Below are positions 1 to 12,601 of a DNA stretch of 64,000 bases, piece by piece. How positions within the stretch are numbered: the first letter of the stretch is position 1; each line of letters opens with the position of its first letter. The position numbers and the translations under genes were made by a program. The DNA is from Brachypodium distachyon (Eukaryota > Streptophyta > Magnoliopsida > Poales > Poaceae): positions 15,110,624 to 15,174,623 of the forward strand of contig NC_016134.3 of the NCBI RefSeq assembly GCF_000005505.3, given 5' to 3'. Under the pieces are notes generated by a model, which ran no database searches, was not told where the DNA came from, and saw only the letters and a list, made by a program, of their open reading frames with translations.

Positions 1-2344
1 CCCTTTTATGATCTTATCCGGGAGGTCGAGGGACATCATCGAGTAAACCGGCATCGCAGTCAGGGTGGACTTGACCAGCACCAGCCGTCATCCCTTGGAG
101 AGGAGAGGGGCCTTCCACGAAGCCAGACGACGATCCACCTTGTCCACCAACGATCTCAGCTGGCCCGCCGTCTGCTTTCTCAGGCCTAACGGAAGCCCCA
201 AGTAAGCGCACGGAAATCCTTGGACCTCACACTGCAGCAAATCGCCAACCAGTTGGCTCTGGACATCAGAGCAGCGGATGAGATGGGCGGAGCTCTTGGC
301 GAGATTAGTGCGAAGTCCCGAGGCAGCGCCAAAATCCGAGAGAATCGTCGAGCACTCCACCACCTCCTTCCACGTAGGACGAAGAAAAGTGACCACGTAG
401 TCGGCGAAGATAGAAGTGCGATGGTCCAAGCCACGACTCGCCAACCTCGAGAGCAAGCCCACCTCCGTTGCCTTCTCGATCATGCAATGGAACACATCCA
501 TCACAAGGATAAAGAGCATCAGGGACAAAGGGTCACCCTGGCGAAGTCCCCTCCCGTGAGCAATGGAGTCGCCCGGAATGCCATTCAGGAGGACTCGCGT
601 CATGGCCGTGGAGAGGAAGCCACAAATCCACACCCTGAATCTCGGCCCAAAACCACGCCGCACCACTGTCTCCAGAAGGAAGGCCCAATCCACCGTGTCA
701 AAAGCTTTAGTGATGTCCAGCTTGAGAAGAACAGCCTCAATCCTCGCCCGATGAAGCCGCCTAGCCGTGCTCTGGACCAACATGAAATTATCATGGAGAC
801 ACCGGCTTTGACGAAAGCACTCTGATGCGGGCCCACCAACCGGGGCAGCGTCGGCGCCACCCTAGTCGCCAGCACCTTCGCCACAAGCTTGACGGCACTG
901 TGGATAAGACTAACCGGCCTAAAATCCCGGACCTCCATCGCATCTGGTTTTTTGGTCAGCAAGGCAATAAAGGCCGTGTTAATGGCACCCATACCACGCA
1001 CGTCTCGTCGTGCCAAAGCCTCAAAGACCGCCACCACATCTCGCTTGATGATATCCCAGCAAGCCACATAGAATCTTCTAGTGAAACCGTCCGGCCCAGG
1101 AGCTTTGTCAAGTTCTTGGGCCTTCACCATGGCCCAAATCTCCTCCTCCGAGAAGTCCCGCTCCAGGGCCGCCAGGTCGCAGCCCGGCACCTCAAGGAAG
1201 TCCAGATCGAGCGAGCACTCCCGATCCGGTGCCGAGCCCAACAGGCCGGAAAAGAAGTCATCCACCGCGGAGACTTTCTCATCATGCTCCGCCACCATGA
1301 CACCGTCCACATGGAGATGGGTGATGAAATTTTTCCTTCTCCAATGTCTCGCATGGAGATGGAAAAACTTGGTACACACATCCCCCTCCCGCAACCACAA
1401 GGCCCGTGACCTTTGCCGTGCAATGGTTTGCTCCAGCAAAGCAAGACAAAGCAGCTTCCGCTTAAGGGTTCTGCGAAGACCCCTCTCCTCCGGCGAAAGG
1501 AGCCTCGAGTCCATCGCCACATCAAGACGGAGTATCACCTCCGTCGCCATGAGAATTTGGAGCCGGATGTTCCCAATGTACCGGTCACTCCAGCTCTGAA
1601 GCTTCTGCGCCGTGCACCTAAGCTTGGAATCCAAACGCTTGAACGGGTTGAGAAGGAACTCCCCCATGTCCCAAGCCTCCTTGACCACATCAAGAAATCC
1701 CTCTGCCTTGGGCCAAAAGCTCTCAAAATGGAATCGCCTCCCCCGCACGAGCCGAGCCTCCAAAGTCACCAAAAGAGGGCAATGATCGGAAGTCGCTGTG
1801 CTCAAGGCCACCATAAAGGCATTTGGGAAAGCGGTCTCCCAGTCCACGAATGAGAAGGCCCGATCAAGCCTCTCAAGGGTCGCAACCTCACGCTCGTTCA
1901 ACCACGTAAAGCGGCGTCCATTGAGATAGAGCTCCTTCAAGTCAAGATCCCGAATAGCCTGCCGGAATTTACCCATCATCCTACTATTGAAGTTCTCATT
2001 GCTTTTGTCCCCCGGATCCACAATAAGGTTAAAATCACCCGCTATGAACCACTCGCAGTAACCGCACAAGTCATGACGTGCGAATTGGCGAGCCGAATGA
2101 CCGAGATCTTCCACGCCAGCACAACACCCCCACGTGTCCCGACCGCCGGTAGGTGAAAAAAGGAGTCGAAATCGGCCCCCAAGCACTCCTCGAGCAAGTA
2201 CCGTGAAACCACACTCAATTTAGTTCCCTAAAATCCAACGATACAAGCTCCCGAAGAAGCAACCACTTGACGAATCGCAATTCGTTTGGCCCTGGAATTC
2301 AAGCCATGCACATTCCACACTAATAAACTAACATTCGCATCCAT
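1..2344 (-). pseudogene. LINE ORF2: endonuclease plus reverse transcriptase, broken
   Basis: This is the replication protein of the LINE. The start is placed at 2344 because translation from there reads VWNVHGLNSRAKR, the usual N-terminal strand of plant LINE endonucleases. Further on come AGDFNLIVDPGDKS and TSDHCPLLV, the endonuclease core. The RT then shows DITKAFDTVDW, GLRQGDPLS and AYLGLPLG. Defects seen are an in-frame TAG near 2229 inside the endonuclease, a frame change near 2050-2100 with loss of some codons, and another near 780. The RT catalytic box reads FADY instead of FADD, so a metal-binding Asp is replaced by Tyr. It is cut by the left edge after the RT palm; the RNase H and zf-RVT parts are not in view. 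Confidence 0.88.
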
Positions 2345-2386
2345 TGACAAGCCCACCGAACCACCACACACCAAGATAACCAACGG

Positions 2387-4861
2387 CTATCCGGACACCG
2401 CCACCTCATTCCCCTCCTCTAGCGGAAGAGCCACATTCTCCCACCCGAAGAGCGAGAGAATCGCCGTGATGTGCTCCGCCGAGAGAGGACGCTCGAACAG
2501 CTTGATGAAGGCCTGCAGGGCCTCGTCGCCAATGCGATCACCCTCCCTCGCCACGCCCACCCGGTGCATGAGAGCACGCTGTTGCCTAGTAGCGCCTCCC
2601 GGAGTGGCCTTCCTCCCGGCAATGTGCTTGCTGCGCCGTGGGGAGTGGTGTTGCACCACCTTCCTCCTCATCCTACGCTGTGTTGACCGGGCAAGCACCG
2701 GCGACGAAGTGCGCCGCACCCGCACGCTGAAGGCCTCGACATCTAGGGCCGCAGCCACCACAGGGTCCTCCACCGGAGTGGAGGGAGAAGCAGCCGAAGG
2801 CAACGCCTCCGCGGACTCCACCACTAGTGAAGCCTCACCCGACAGGCTCACCGTGAACATGCTCAGCATCGACTGCTCCACTGTAGCCGCCGCCGCCGAC
2901 GGAGGCGACGGGAAAGCCACCGCCTGAAAATCCACCGGCGGCAGGTCGAGGGAAGGCGCAGGAGCCGAGGAGCGGCTAGACGGTGACAAATAGGTCGCCT
3001 CCAGCCGCATGGGATCCCAATCATCGGTGGTCGTGAGCGAGGGAACACACCAATCGAGGGTAGGATCCGGCGACAGCACCTTGCAGGGGCGCACCGGCCT
3101 GAACTCCGGCGCCGTCGCCAAAAGGCCCCCGCGCCGCTCGTCAGCCACGCCGCCCATGGCCCGACGCCTGAAACCACCCGGGTGATCGCCAAGATCATCC
3201 TCATCCACACGCCCACGAGAACAGCCGAAGAAGTTTTGCCTCGTTCCCCGCGCAGGCCGACGATCCCCGTAGCCCCTCCCAAGGTTATCATTGTGGCCAC
3301 TGTCCCCGTCATCGGACGGCCAGTCATCCGAAGAAGGACGATCTGTCGAAGCCGTAGTGTCCTCCACTCGCAGGAGATGTACAATCACCCTGTACTCCAG
3401 AAGACTGACCTCTGACGGGACCACCATCTCAGGCGGCACCAACAGATCATCGTCCTCCTCGTCCTCGAGCACCGGAGCCTCGGGAATCTGAAGCAGCAGC
3501 TCCCTCGGGATAAGACTGGGGTCCGAGGTCCAAGCATAGACCTGGAAGCGCCCAAGATCAGCTCTGTTCTTAGTGTCAGGACACACCCTCTCGACAGCAC
3601 ACGCCAGCCCAAGCAAACCCGCCGTCGTGCCGGAGTTCCACGCGTGAGGCGGCACGCTTTGATCTCCAAGTGTGTACGGAAGAAGGCCGTAAGACCCACC
3701 GCCTGTCGGAATCGATTCCAAGCCGAGAACCTCAGGGAAAACCCGCGCCCGTCAATCGACCCGGCGGTCAGAACGGCGTCGCGCGCCCCTCGAGAGTTGA
3801 AGACCACCAAAAAATCGTCCGGCCATAAGCTGTGGGGTGTGAAGCTCCCCCTCCAACTCCGGGAAGCGAGAGCAATCACCCGACGCACAGCAGCGAGCGC
3901 CAAACGCGGTCTCGTACCAGTGACCGAGACCACCGTGCTCCACTGAAGAGCGACTTCCGCCGTGTCCACCTCCGCCGAACGCGGGATGATGCAGAGCTGC
4001 ACACGAGGACGGAGGGAAGCCGCCCCCAAAGGCAGTGCCTCCCCAGCCTCCACCAACGGCAGCCGAGGGCCCACAGCCACCGATGCCGGCTGCACCATCA
4101 CGGGAGGCAACACCGCCACAGGCACAACGGCAGGAGGCTGGGCGGGCACCTCCGGCACCCTCGGCCCCAGGTGAGCCAGCAGGGCAGGACCCGGCTTGGG
4201 GTTAGCCGGCCCAGCACCAGCCCCCGCCACCGCCCGCGAAGCCGCACGGCGGGCCAGAGCGCGAGGAGCCGGAGCCACCCAGCGGTCCTGAGCCGGAGCG
4301 CTCTGGGAACCCGCAGCTGCCGCCCGCGGAGCGCCATCACCATGAGGGCCCAAACAGGCGGCCATCGGCACTTGCCCCGCCGCCGTCGGAGAAGAGCCCC
4401 CCGAAGGGCTGCGCCTCGAATGGCACAGGCTCTCCATGTGGCCCTCGCTGCCACAACGGAGACACTTCGTCGGATTAGGGTAGAGAGCCACGACGTGGTC
4501 ATCGCCCAAATAGTTGAAAAGCAGCGGCCCGCCAGGTCGGCCAACTCTAGCCGGACCACCAGCGCAGGGAGAGGCGCTTGCGAGGCCGAGGCGCGCGCAT
4601 CCACCCCGCCCCATCAGCCTCAGGATGACCAACCACAGCCGCCGCCTCCGCCGGAATCACCACAGAGGCCAACCGTCGAACACCTTGCGCGCGTGAAGGA
4701 GATGGGGGCACCTCCTCCAGCGAATCCACCGAAGGGCTCCCGCTGTGTAGCACCTCGCAGTAGGAGCGCACGGACGCCATGCTGGCGGATTCCGGCGACG
4801 TCTCCCTCCAACGCCTCTCCATGGTGGAAGGCTGGGAGGACCCAGCCGGCGTGGCCGCCAT
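2387..4861 (-). pseudogene. LINE ORF1: gag-like RNA-binding protein, frameshifted
   Basis: This is the ORF1 protein of the same LINE, a nucleic-acid chaperone that packages LINE RNA. The start chosen is the ATG at 4861 (MAATPAGSSQPS), followed by a Ser/Pro-rich N-terminus. In the middle frame a CCHC knuckle reads CLRCGSEGHMESLC. A proline/alanine-rich linker follows, then a region with LWPDDFLVVFNSRGARD and WNRFRQAVG typical of grass LINE ORF1, and a basic C-terminal domain ending near 2387. At least two frame changes (near 4600 and 3700-3400) mean no single frame spans it. The many long plus-strand frames here are GC-rich shadows. Confidence 0.8.
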
Positions 4862-5104
4862 GGCTAGTCCAACGAGCAGGGGAAGGGAAACCGCTAAGAG
4901 AGGGAGAAAACGAGATGGCCATGGTGGGTGGCCGCCGGAGCCGAAGCGGCCACCGGCGGGAGGGGGACGCCGACGCCGGAGTGGCGGCAGCGGTGGCCGG
5001 AACCCTACTCGCCAGAGAGAGAGCTTTTCTCCCAAATTCCCTCAGATGCATTTGATGGGAGACATTTGATGGAGCATAGCACTTCAGCACCAAATTGTGC
5101 AATA

Positions 5105-5217
5105 CTCCCTCCGTCTCATATTAAGTGACCCAAATTTGTCCAAATATGAATGTATCTATATCTAAAATGTGTCTAGATATATGTAATAGAAAGTCACTTG
5201 ATATGGGACGAAGGGAG
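5105..5217. mobile_element. Stowaway-type MITE
   Basis: This is a 113-bp AT-rich element with terminal inverted repeats beginning CTCCCTCCGT and ending ACGAAGGGAG, flanked by TA on both sides (5103-5104 and 5218-5219). The TIR sequence and TA duplication are those of Stowaway (Tc1/mariner) MITEs of Pooideae. It lies between the LINE 5' end and the 3' flank of gene copy A and encodes nothing. Confidence 0.9.
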
Positions 5218-5219
5218 TA

Positions 5220-5673
5220 CAATCTTGCGAGGCTCTGATGGAGCATAGAGGAGCCATATTAGATCGAGTCTGTCGGTTTTTTACGTACACCTGACCAAAA
5301 CATATCTAGGTTGAAATCTAGGCATCAAAGTTTTCTTTTTTACTTGTGTTGATCACATAATGGATAGATGGCAAGGGAAAATGGAGCGGTGGTGCCTCTG
5401 GGTAGCACTCCATCCCTGACATGCATCCATACGTTATATCCAAAGTCAATCACCACATTCCTTGAAAACAAAAGTCAATCGCCACAAAGCTTTTCTTCTC
5501 TGTTCAGAATCAAAGAACAATTTATACAATCCCTGAAGCGTTTTTCTGAAATTCGATGTCAGAGTGACCTATCTATGGAAAAACAACATCGAGATGGTAA
5601 CACGTCAAAAGTACTAAAAATTTGTTTCTGATCTTATGATGGTAATCTTCAGTCTGGTGAGCTATACACTGAT
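5220..5673. other. 3' flank / presumed 3' UTR of gene copy A
   Basis: No coding sequence is seen. From about 5425 to 5673 the sequence is alignable with 19585-19798, downstream of copy B. Part of it (about 5505-5590) is alignable with 62940-63025 (copy C), 29055-29137 and 61272-61350. This marks the segment as the shared transcribed 3' region of the gene family. Confidence 0.6.
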
Positions 5674-8600
5674 CTACTTGATGACCTCAAAAAACAGAAC
5701 TTCAGGCTGGAGCTTGCAGTCCTTGAAACTTTCTAGCAAATGCTCCCAAGTATCTATTTTCTGCATACAGGATATTTTACATCATCAATAATTTCAGAAT
5801 CGAATGGCCACAAGAAAGAAGACAACACCTTCACCAAGACTCAGAGGTTGCTTACCTCAACTGTCTCAGAGTCGTATATGAGCCAATTGCTTTCGTCACG
5901 AGCAAAGCAGACGTAGCGCTCATCGGCATAGCAGATCTACAACGTTTAGATTGCAAGCAGGCATAAGATGGAATCTTGCAAGTACATTATATTTGCAAGG
6001 CATGACTATGGCATATGCATATGCAGGAAATTATGTAGCTGGAGCATTCGACCAACATTGCGATAGGCCTGCAGGCTGCAGTAACACTTAAAACAGCTAT
6101 AGAGTTACTTCATTAAAACATGGGATCCCATAAAACATATAGAGAAAAAGGTGTGCAGAATTTACTCCAGTTTATGATCTCCAACCTCACCATGTGATAC
6201 CCTATTAGATAAGATCATATGACAGGAAGAGAATATCGCAAAAAGTTATAGTTGAGAGAGAATCAGAGGTTACAAGGTCCGCCCAGGTTACCTACCTATC
6301 ATATTTTTCCCATTTTCAGTCAACGGAACATTTGAAGAAAAAGTTCAGCAACACCAGGATCACACAAGCTATCGATTATCTCCAGAATTCTTCAATCCTC
6401 CATGCATTTTATACCAGTGAAGTAGACAGGACAACATATGTCACAGATAGGACCATTTGACAACTCGCAAATATCTCCCCAAGTATTATATGACCAACTC
6501 AGATATTACCGTATTCCATTTTTATTCTAGAAAAACAGGAGCCTCCCTTCAGTCTAACAGTAATACCAACTGGCTGTCAGCTTGCGAGTATAATCCAACA
6601 TCTATGCTGATAATTAAGATGCATCACACGCGTCTCAAAATTAAGGTAGCATCCAGCACCAGCCCAGGAAGAAGTGACAAATAGCATCGAACATATAAAC
6701 TCTGAGGACAATGTATATCAACCAATACCAAATTAGCTCATTGTTTTCTCCTCCTTTTGGGATTACATTAACATCAGAATTAAACGATCGAAATATTTTG
6801 TCCAGTTCTTTTAGTAACTGAATTCTGGAGAAAAGAAAGATTTGTTGTGCACATACCATTGAGGCCACAATATACTTAGTTGCAGAATGACTACTTCTGC
6901 AAAAGAATTCAGCGTCGAGCGGAGAACTAATACCAGCCAGCACTTCGGAGAGAGTGTCCTGGCTTTCACTGCCACTCGCCCAGTTCAAAACTGCAACATA
7001 ACAGGAAAACGAGGCAGCATAATGAATATTTTGGTTTAAATTATGGCAAGAAAAAGATTTACGAATCCAGTAACAGCCACCACAAGCACGAAATTTCTCA
7101 TCGCCGAACCATATTTTGGTTTAAATCATAGTTCTTTTGCTTGGAACATTTGTCTTGAGTGGGACATGCATCATTATTAAATAAAACAAACCAATTTTAT
7201 GGAAAACACTTGGATTTACGAATCCAGTAAGTTGGATTGCTGTAATTAGTTGAACAATAACTGTCAAATGTAATTTTTCATTTATGCATAAACAAGGCCA
7301 CAGAAATTGCAATTTACTATTGTAGACAGTCGTATTTACCTATTGTAAAGCAATGTGGCGTGTTTAAAAGAAAGAGACCAACATTCTCTATAGTTCCACA
7401 ATGCTTGCAGGTGTTGCCCACAGAGAATTGAACATCCAATATATACTGAAGCTCTGCAAACGACTTGATCTGCAGAAAATGGTCAAAGAGGATCTCCAGT
7501 CAACCGTTCCTACTTGCATGAATACTCTTGGGCAAAGAGTATCTCCAGTCAACCGTTCCTACTTGCATGAATACTCTTTCATCGTATATCAACCTATACA
7601 AGTTCATCTAGACAAGAAATCAACTGCATAAGACATACCTTTGTTGTTTGAGGTGAACCAGCATCAAGCATATGGAAAAGCGTTGTATACAGATAATTGT
7701 CAGAACGCTCCCCACAACTGCAGCTCATTTGCGCATCGAAATTGATCCCGAAAAGACTATGTGTTGGGCATATACAATCTCCACACGTGATCGGGTTTAC
7801 TACATTTCGCTCACTCCCAGTGTTGGAACTAAAACTCAAAGAAGTTTCTAACATATGCAACTCAATTAGAATTGTTATGACAGTCTTGGAAGCAAAACTT
7901 TCACCAACCTGCAACCAGAATTGATTCAGCAGGTTTACCCCTTATACTCAACAATGTCCAGGCATATGTTTGTAGTCTCGAACAGATTAGTTCAACAATT
8001 AACACATAAGTTAAAAGAAATAAAGAAAGAATAAAGGCATGCAGAAGTACAAATCAAACAACATAAACAAACCTAAAATTTTCAATTCGAGTGTATATAC
8101 TTGATATAGCATTAGAGTGCAGACGGAAGAAATGGCAAGAAAAAACAAATTAGTCCTCCCATCCTAGTATAAAAAGAGGATTATTCCTGTTACTAAGTTT
8201 AAAAGTACCAGACCCAAATTTTGTTGGAAAACATCACAAATCTCCACAATCACCACAGAGCAAATGAAATGAATTGAAGAATGCATAAGCAGTTAACCAA
8301 ATTATACTCCCTTTTCACGCGGTAACCTAGCTTTTCATAATTTTTGTTTCAACAAAATTCCCAAGCAAATCTAAACGATGGTATTGACGGTATACCTTTT
8401 CGTATATACTGCTGTCATTTGCAAGTCTGCATAGAATGTTCTTCACAGAAGTCAGAATATCGAATGTCGGGTAAGGTTCATATCGTTCCCAAGCAAAGAA
8501 GATTCCACAAAGTATGTCAGCAATGCAAGGGTTCTCACTATATGGATTCCATTTAAGTTCCTCGGTTAGAAGTTTATCTCTGAAATTCTTCAAATTGCAC

Positions 8601-11600
8601 AATGACTGCACGAATTCATAGGAAATTAGAAGCGTACACATGAAAGATCACATAATCCATACAAGTGTCTATTACCTGTATGATTACACGCAAGCTAAAC
8701 AGGACTTTGTTAGCATTGTTATTTTCGTAAATTTTAACGCTTGGCTGACAGCTGGAGCTGCTTGCCATTTCCCCAGAAGATTGCCCAGAAGTTCCTGTAT
8801 TATGAGACTGTCGGTAAGAACAATATTTGCAGCATTACACAACATATTACGATTACCCAGTTTACTGAAGAGACCATCACGTTGAAAAAAAAAACTAGTA
8901 ATATCATGAATATATTCTTGGACCAAACCCCAGATTATTAAAGCAACAGAGTCTTGCACTCTATGTGTTGCAACATCATCATATCGTGTCCTAGCCATGG
9001 TATAGAACTATGCATATGGATAAATACATGATTAAAGCCTTGGGACTTGGGAGATAAGCTTGTGTAGAAATATTTGCAAAGAAACTGGGATCATCCCACA
9101 AGCTAAGAAAACAAGACTAAGACAACGCCTTTCTGTCGTTCTGGCAATTGTATTTTTTGTCTGCTATTGACTCAAAAGGAACAATGCTCCTGGAGGTGAA
9201 ATTGTCACACGGGTTCGAATTCATTGTCCTATCTACAAAATTAAAATATAGATAGTATAGTGCAAATACTAAAATGTCATGCAACCACAGGACAGATATG
9301 GACAGCATAGTGCTAATATTAGAAAATCATGTAATTTCAGAACAGATCTCGACATGTCAGTCTTACAAAGTAACAGGTAATGTTGCATATCTCCAATTAG
9401 ATCATACATGGAAGTTCTTAATAAGTCTGGATAATTATTTCTTGATCTGGACTGATGTTTCAGACTTGTAATGTAATCACGACCACCCGTTTCAGTAAAA
9501 AGAAAGTCATGGTCACTTGTGCAGGGACAAGAAGTTGCAGCTGTCACCTTTCTTATCTATTTCCACATTTGCGATTCTTGCAGCTAGCTTCGATACATCA
9601 ATTTCTTCCGTGTCAACTATTGGATCTGATGATTTTTTATCTAGCATGGTCCCGGAATTCCCATCTTCAACAAGAGCCTCACTGCACCATTCACGGAACA
9701 GAGGACAATTAATTTAACAAACAATATTGCATTATCTACAGCATATGCCTAATCTCTTTTGTTAATTATGTTATAATCTACTCCCTCCATTCGTAAATAT
9801 GAGATGTTCGAGCTCTGTCCTAACTCAAACTTCTTAAACTTTGACCAAATTTATAGGCAAATTACCAATATCTACAACTCCAAATTAGTTTTATTAAATC
9901 TGTCATGATATATATCTTCCTCGTATGCTTATTTGATATTGTAAATTCAAGTACGTGTTTCTATAAATTTGGTCAGTTAAGAAAAATCTAGAACATCTTA
10001 GAAACGGAGGCAGTAGTTACGTACAGTTACTATTTATTACATATCTGAGACTCGTTATTTTCTCATTCATCAGTTACAGACTTCCTCATAGAGGGGCAGA
10101 AGGATAGTGTCAACCATGAAGTACTGAAGGTTTTTTGCATGCACACATAATCCAATCATAATATCCAGTCAGTGATTCTTTATGCTGGCTACAACATCTA
10201 ATGTGGGTACATTCAAAATAAAAGACATTGATTGTGGTGAGAGGTCAAACATACACCAGTGCAGAACCAGTAAAACATAAGCATAACTATATAGGTAGAG
10301 TAAGCATGCAAAATAATAAGACAAGGATCGAATAGTACCTTTCTTCAGTTTTTTCATCATCCACAATTGTCTTGTCAAAGCCTGCAGGCTGTAAGCAATT
10401 TTAAAAGTGTTACTGTGTTAGTGCTTCAAATTCCTATAGATTGATTAACAAAACAATTAAATGTTGGAGAAGTTATTCCACAATCAATGCATGAAAATCA
10501 GTTTGATAAAACCAGTAAATATAGAAAATGCAACCTTCATGTCTTCTGTATCTTGGTCATCGCCACATTCATGGTTTTTGTTTCCATCCAGGTATTTGCA
10601 CATGTATTCCAGCATCATTTCGCTGCCAGGGGCATGAACAACATCCGGGAACACGGTGTCAATATCAGAATTGTCAATACTCTTACTGGAAGCTTTATCT
10701 TCACTTGTGTATTTTATCAGTTTAGTCTGCAAAGACGATTATAGGCTTAAAAAGTCAGTGCACTGTTGGAGTAAACAAACACATAACTAGCCATAGTTTA
10801 TAAACAAGCAACTGTAGATGTAAACGAACCCATATGAATGATTCCGCAAGGGGCAACATGACTGCGTGATAATCCAATACAGAAGTTGAAAGGAAATCAC
10901 ACCACAAGTCTTGGATTTTACAACGAGCCTTATCAAACTGCAATGTACAAACAAGTTAGAGATTACTGTGATAAAGACAATCATAAGCACAGTAGTGCAG
11001 GAATGAATCTAACTAAGAATTGTAAGTCCAAACAAGGGAATACAATAGGGACATTGTCAGACCTCGGCGCTTATTTTGTCTGTGGGTAAATTCTTCAACT
11101 TCTGCTTCATCTTTTCAAGGATCTCGGATCCTTCTTTGCATTTCTTCTCTCGTATTTCAGCAAATGGTACAGCTTGAGTTACTGTAGATGGTGGAATAAA
11201 CAAGAGTTCAAATATCTGATCCGTCTTCTTGAAACAGAAGAAGTAATTGTCCTCAGAGTCTTGACAAACTGTTATAAAATCAGAAGAATTATCATTCACA
11301 GATGTATCGTGATTCTGGTTTGGATCTAAGACTGTCTGCAGCATCAGTAGGTCTTTCTCTGCTGGGTGCTTGCTACACATGTGTCGCCAGAGGGAACCTG
11401 TATCTGGTAACTTCTTTCCAACACAATAGGGGCAAATCCAGAACCTCCATGACCTGGTTTTGTTCACAAAGCTTAGTGCATCAGATATGGTCCTTGCAGC
11501 CCAGTGGCTATTTTCAGAAACGTCATCACAGTACTTTTGCAGCTCAACAAGTCTCACTGATAGGAAGCCGTCCTGCTCCTCGCTTGTCATGGAGTCCCAG

Positions 11601-12601
11601 CAAACCTTGGCCACCCACAAGAGTCTCCGTATTAGGTTTGCGAATTCTTTGTTGATAGAAGATAACCTATCAGCACGCTCCTGGCCAATGACAGATCCAG
11701 GAGGCACGTCCTCCAACTTGGGGTCAACAGGCTGCTCTATAGTAAAAACCGCCCGAAGGAACTCAAGGTACGCATCCTCATAGAAACCCAGGACGAAACA
11801 GAGCTTGGCACGGAACATGCTGAGCACGATCGAGGCACTGAAGCGGTTTACCGCTTCGGTCACCTCGCCGCGGATGCAATCCAGAAAGGGCCTCCTGTCC
11901 ATGGTCGCGTCAAGGCCACGCACGAAATTGAGCTTCATGTATGCCCGGAACAACTGCGCGCGTGCCGAGTAATGGCAACGCTTTGCGAGATCATTTGCCG
12001 TCTTGAGCGCCTGTGCCGCCCCCTTGCGATCGTCGGCGTCGAGCTCGACTTCGAGTACCTTGTTGATGACGAGCGGGACATGGCGATCGCACATCCATTG
12101 CCGCATGGCTCGGAAGCTCTGGCGAGCCATTTCCCTTGAATTCTCCACCCGCTGGTCATTGGTGGTGTTCGCGCGCGCGTCCTCGTCGATCATGACGTTG
12201 TTCTCAGCCGGGTCGATGGGCGAGGGTATTTCGATGGCTCGCTGGATCGCAGCGTCCGCCTCATCGTGCTTCGACTCCTCGAACAGCACCCTGGCCAGGA
12301 GGGCGGAGATATCGATGCAGTTGGGGACGAGCCGCTTGGCCTCGGTGACGTAAAGCTCCGCGCTGACGAGGTGGTGCACCGCGGCCTCCTTATCGGCCGC
12401 CCTTTTAGCACGCTGAGCGTTGGCTTGGTGGACGAGGGCCGCGGCGAAGAGCACGACGGAAGATCCGGGGTGCCCGGCCGCGAGCTCGTGGACGTGCGCG
12501 AGCGCCTCGTCGTGGTGGCCGTCGCGGTCGAGCATCACCGCCGCCTTCGCCTCCGTCCGCATGTCGGCTGCAGCGCCAGCGCCAGCGGCGGGTTTGACCA
12601 T
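5674..12601 (-). CDS. DUF627/DUF629 ubiquitin-hydrolase-related protein, copy A (12 exons)
   Basis: The exons, high to low coordinate, are 12601-11063, 10937-10830, 10726-10513, 10381-10339, 9681-9548, 8794-8676, 8605-8396, 7908-7639, 7469-7340, 6990-6857, 5936-5856 and 5760-5674. All junctions are GT-AG. The sum is 3069 nt, giving 1022 aa plus a TAG stop. The start MVKPAAGAG is preferred over upstream in-frame codons because copy B starts at the same place. The N-terminal ~120 aa are Ala-rich helical repeats (DUF627). A C2H2 finger (C390, C393, H407, H412) lies in the DUF629 part. From residue ~680 a USP-like region follows, with VIIQSL at 716-721, zinc-ribbon Cys pairs (CGDC, CSC, CKHCG) and a C-terminal ICYADERYVCFA box. 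The usual catalytic Cys (family NCFLN box) and His (HY) are not present; Phe and Arg stand there. It is known as a plant family related to ubiquitin carboxyl-terminal hydrolases; lack of catalysis is my inference. The exon 3/4 boundary is ambiguous (see findings). Confidence 0.87.
7481..7578. repeat. 49-bp tandem duplication in intron 8 of copy A
   Basis: Two adjacent 49-bp units (7481-7529 and 7530-7578) differ at only a few bases. Copy B has a single unit at the matching site (about 21611-21659). The duplication starts about 10 bases upstream of the exon 9 acceptor on the minus strand, so it moves or doubles the sequence in which a branch point would sit. Confidence 0.85.
9781..10013. mobile_element. 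Stowaway-like MITE in intron 4 of copy A
   Basis: This is a 233-bp element starting CTCCCTCCATTCGTAAATA and ending AAACGGAGGCAG, flanked by TA (9779-9780 and 10014-10015). The right terminus is one mutation away from the consensus GGGAG. The insertion is absent from the corresponding intron of copy B, where the flanks are continuous. Confidence 0.85.

Larger units (their letters stand above)
1..5090 (-). mobile_element. LINE (non-LTR retrotransposon), 3' end outside window
   Basis: Both LINE ORFs are recognisable in order on the minus strand. ORF1 (about 4861 to 2387) is a gag-like protein with a zinc knuckle. ORF2 (from 2344 leftward) has an APE-type endonuclease followed by reverse transcriptase. 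The RT runs off the left edge, so the 3' UTR and tail are not visible. The element is dead: stops and frameshifts interrupt both ORFs. The 5' end is placed near 5090 because ORF1-leader-like GC-rich sequence gives way there to AT-rich flank just before a MITE. The exact boundary and target duplication were not determined. A 13-base direct repeat (around 5067-5079 and 5236-5248) flanks the MITE region and could be tested as part of a target duplication. Confidence 0.88.

Noticed and set aside
3832..5055. Long plus-strand open frame (about 400 codons) rich in Arg, Pro and Ser
   Set aside because: It is the complement of GC-rich LINE ORF1 and lacks any family resemblance; a shadow frame.
9269..9547. 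Minus-strand open frame between exons 5 and 6 of copy A as an additional exon
   Set aside because: The donor after AAAG at 9548 is consistent in A and B, and phases already join exon 5 to exon 6 exactly. Extending through gives a stop (TGA) in both copies.
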